This document shows, piece after piece, positions 6,095-7,341 of a DNA stretch of 7,341 nt. The stretch is from assembly GCA_964571595.1 (NCBI GenBank), contig CAZNCJ010000099.1, positions 1-7,341 of the forward strand. The letters run 5' to 3'. Origin of the DNA: CALCKU01 sp964571595 (lineage in GTDB: Bacteria; Pseudomonadota; Alphaproteobacteria; Caulobacterales; Maricaulaceae). Position numbers and translations under genes: made by a program. The notes under the pieces are model-generated. The model did not search any database, was not told where the DNA came from, and saw nothing but the letters and a program-made list of their open reading frames with translations. Positions within the stretch are counted from its first letter, which is position 1, and every line of letters begins with the position of its first letter.

Positions 6095-7186
6095 TTACTC
6101 CTTCAATGAAACCATAATTCCGCGTTTAGGCGAGACTTTGTTATCAAGCGTTTCAACCCAGATATCACGCGCAGCTTCCATACCGTTGCAAAACTCAACG
6201 GTTAAATTATCAGAGCTTCGTGCAGCGAGCTGGGCACCTGCAGCATATGCCTTCTGGAACAAAACACCAGGCCCCCAATCTTTATTGCGTTTTCCGATTT
6301 GCCCAGGCGCAAAGAAAAATTCAGGTTTAGCACCAGGCATATCGCCACCGCTGCGCGGTTCTTCCCAATGGGTAGCCCCGACACCGATAGAGCGCACCAT
6401 ATTCGCCCCGAGATGGTGATGCAGTGTGCTGCACAGTTCTCCATTACCGGACATATCCACATAGACGGATTTTTTACTGGCATCGATCTGGGTTTCATGT
6501 CCGTAAGTCACGACTTGATGACAGTCACCAAGACTTTCCACAAAGTCCTTATTACCGGGCGATGTTAGCCCAATAATCTTGCCACTAAAATCGGTTTCAG
6601 ACTTTACAAATGCCGCCATGCCAAATCCTGTCTTGGAGGAGACAGACCCGATTAAAACCTGCTCTGCCCCCCAGTAATCATTATCTGCTAGAAAATCCGC
6701 CAGAACATAACCTGTGACAAAAAGCGGGAATAAAAGACAGCGCTCATTCTCCAATGTCTTGTAAAGCGGCGGCTCGCTCGCCGTTCGGTTATAGCCATTA
6801 TATAGCTCAGGCAGAGCCTGACGATGTTCGGCCATATCGACAAAAGACGCCTCTTTAATTTTACCGGGCTTCATAATGACCTCGCTGGCCATGGGTAGAA
6901 AGCCGTAAATGCGCTCGCCCACAGTAATGCCCTCGCACTTACTCTCGACGATATCGGCCATGCCCCAAACGGGAACCTTGCCCCAATTAACAGGGTCATC
7001 GGATTTGACAGGATAAAATTTCCAATAGCCAATCATATCACCAGAAACGGCATAACTAACATTATTGGCCGTCAGCCCGTATTTATCTATAGCGACACGG
7101 ACTTCGCCGTCGGCTAATGGCCGTGATGTTAGCTCTGCAATTTTTGTATTGCGGTAATCCTCGCGATCAACCCATAATTCCTGCAT
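6095..7186 (-). CDS. DUF2855 family protein, MDR (quinone oxidoreductase)-like fold
   Basis: A 363-aa protein that I recognise as DUF2855, a family without established function. The layout resembles medium-chain dehydrogenase/reductases. A GroES-like N-terminal half contains DGEVRVAIDKYGLTANNV (26-43), VPVWGMADIVES (71-82) and GITVGERIYGFLP (86-98). A Rossmann-like half follows, with the strand-turn VLIGSVSSKTGFGMAAF (177-193), KIIGLTSPGN (203-212) and a later SIGVGATHWEE (266-276). The nucleotide-binding loop is not the usual AxxGxxG: Ser-Ser-Lys-Thr replaces the first part. Cofactor binding is therefore uncertain. There are no zinc-site cysteines of the alcohol dehydrogenase type. The ATG has Shine-Dalgarno AAGGA at 7 nt and lies 2 nt after the stop of an upstream membrane protein; the GST gene follows by 13 nt. 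A redox role linked to the GST is inference. Family assignment is confident, function is not. Confidence 0.85.
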   Translation of the reverse strand: MQELWVDREDYRNTKIAELTSRPLADGEVRVAIDKYGLTANNVSYAVSGDMIGYWKFYPVKSDDPVNWGKVPVWGMADIVESKCEGITVGERIYGFLPMASEVIMKPGKIKEASFVDMAEHRQALPELYNGYNRTASEPPLYKTLENERCLLFPLFVTGYVLADFLADNDYWGAEQVLIGSVSSKTGFGMAAFVKSETDFSGKIIGLTSPGNKDFVESLGDCHQVVTYGHETQIDASKKSVYVDMSGNGELCSTLHHHLGANMVRSIGVGATHWEEPRSGGDMPGAKPEFFFAPGQIGKRNKDWGPGVLFQKAYAAGAQLAARSSDNLTVEFCNGMEAARDIWVETLDNKVSPKRGIMVSLKE

Positions 7187-7188
7187 GA

Positions 7189-7341
7189 TTATTTCCTTAG
7201 TTCAAAAATGAAAATTGCGTTTTGCGCTAATGAGGCAAGGAGCAATAAGAGTAGCGGCACCCATATTTTTGGCCGCAAATAAGTGTTCATGCGAAGCTGC
7301 ATGGGAAAGGACGTTGTTCCGTCTATGGCGGCCAGTTTGAA
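7189..7341 (-). CDS. C-terminal end of an unidentified membrane protein (partial)
   Basis: A minus-strand frame is open from the window edge for 50 codons to a TAA at 7191-7189, just 2 nt before the ATG of the DUF2855 gene. Residues about 26-46 (IWVPLLLLLLASLAQNAIFI) form one strong hydrophobic span preceded by basic residues (RPK) and followed by ELRK, the look of a C-terminal transmembrane helix. The DUF2855 Shine-Dalgarno lies inside the last codons, which supports a real, translationally coupled gene. The 5' part is outside the window and the family cannot be named. A short 37-aa or 33-aa peptide from internal ATG codons is an alternative. Confidence 0.6.
   Translation of the reverse strand, partial: FKLAAIDGTTSFPMQLRMNTYLRPKIWVPLLLLLLASLAQNAIFIFELRK

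Noticed and set aside
6138..6568. Plus- and minus-strand open frames overlapping the DUF2855 gene
   Set aside because: They are composition-driven shadows of the real gene without plausible ribosome sites or recognisable protein features.
1..7341. Search for CRISPR arrays, IS ends, tRNA/rRNA genes and riboswitches
   Set aside because: No regularly spaced repeats, transposase genes, cloverleaf-like sequences or conserved riboswitch cores were recognised by eye.

Overview
The window looks like chromosomal DNA of a marine-type, Gram-negative alphaproteobacterium of moderate GC (high 40s percent by eye, not computed). The Gram-negative assignment rests on a complete TonB-dependent outer-membrane receptor. 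Within the Alphaproteobacteria, the receptor subtype, the DUF2855 protein and the moderate GC fit a Hyphomonadaceae/Maricaulales-like or sphingomonad-like bacterium. This taxonomic guess is inference.

Layout. From the left edge to 1631 (minus strand) lies a membrane-anchored hybrid sensor histidine kinase (TM, PAS, HisKA, HATPase, REC), cut by the window edge near the end of its receiver domain. A 242-bp divergent intergenic region (1632-1873) separates it from a complete 827-aa TonB-dependent receptor (1874-4357, plus strand), which ends in a clear intrinsic terminator (4400-4432). Converging on that terminator is a minus-strand block. In transcription order it holds the tail of an unidentified membrane protein (7341-7189), a DUF2855 protein (7186-6095), a glutathione S-transferase-like protein (6081-5470) and a membrane di-iron desaturase/hydroxylase (5331-4450). 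The first three are tightly packed (2-nt and 13-nt gaps) and look like one operon. The desaturase follows a 138-nt gap and has its own promoter and operator.

Main observation. A 19-bp imperfect palindrome with core TGGCA-N7-TGYCA occurs three times, only in intergenic DNA. Two copies lie 31 bp apart in front of the TonB receptor (1791-1809, 1822-1840). One lies in front of the desaturase (5373-5391), where it contains the putative -35 TTGACA. This suggests one repressor, possibly of the TetR type and not encoded in the window, co-regulates an outer-membrane uptake protein and a lipid- or carotenoid-modifying enzyme at opposite ends of a convergent locus. The desaturase leader also carries a perfect 7+7 inverted repeat next to its Shine-Dalgarno.

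How the genes may work together (inference). The receptor could import a hydrophobic or chelated compound. The desaturase, GST and MDR-like DUF2855 protein could modify lipids or detoxify reactive products. The sequence does not reveal the substrate. No mobile element, CRISPR array, tRNA or rRNA was seen.
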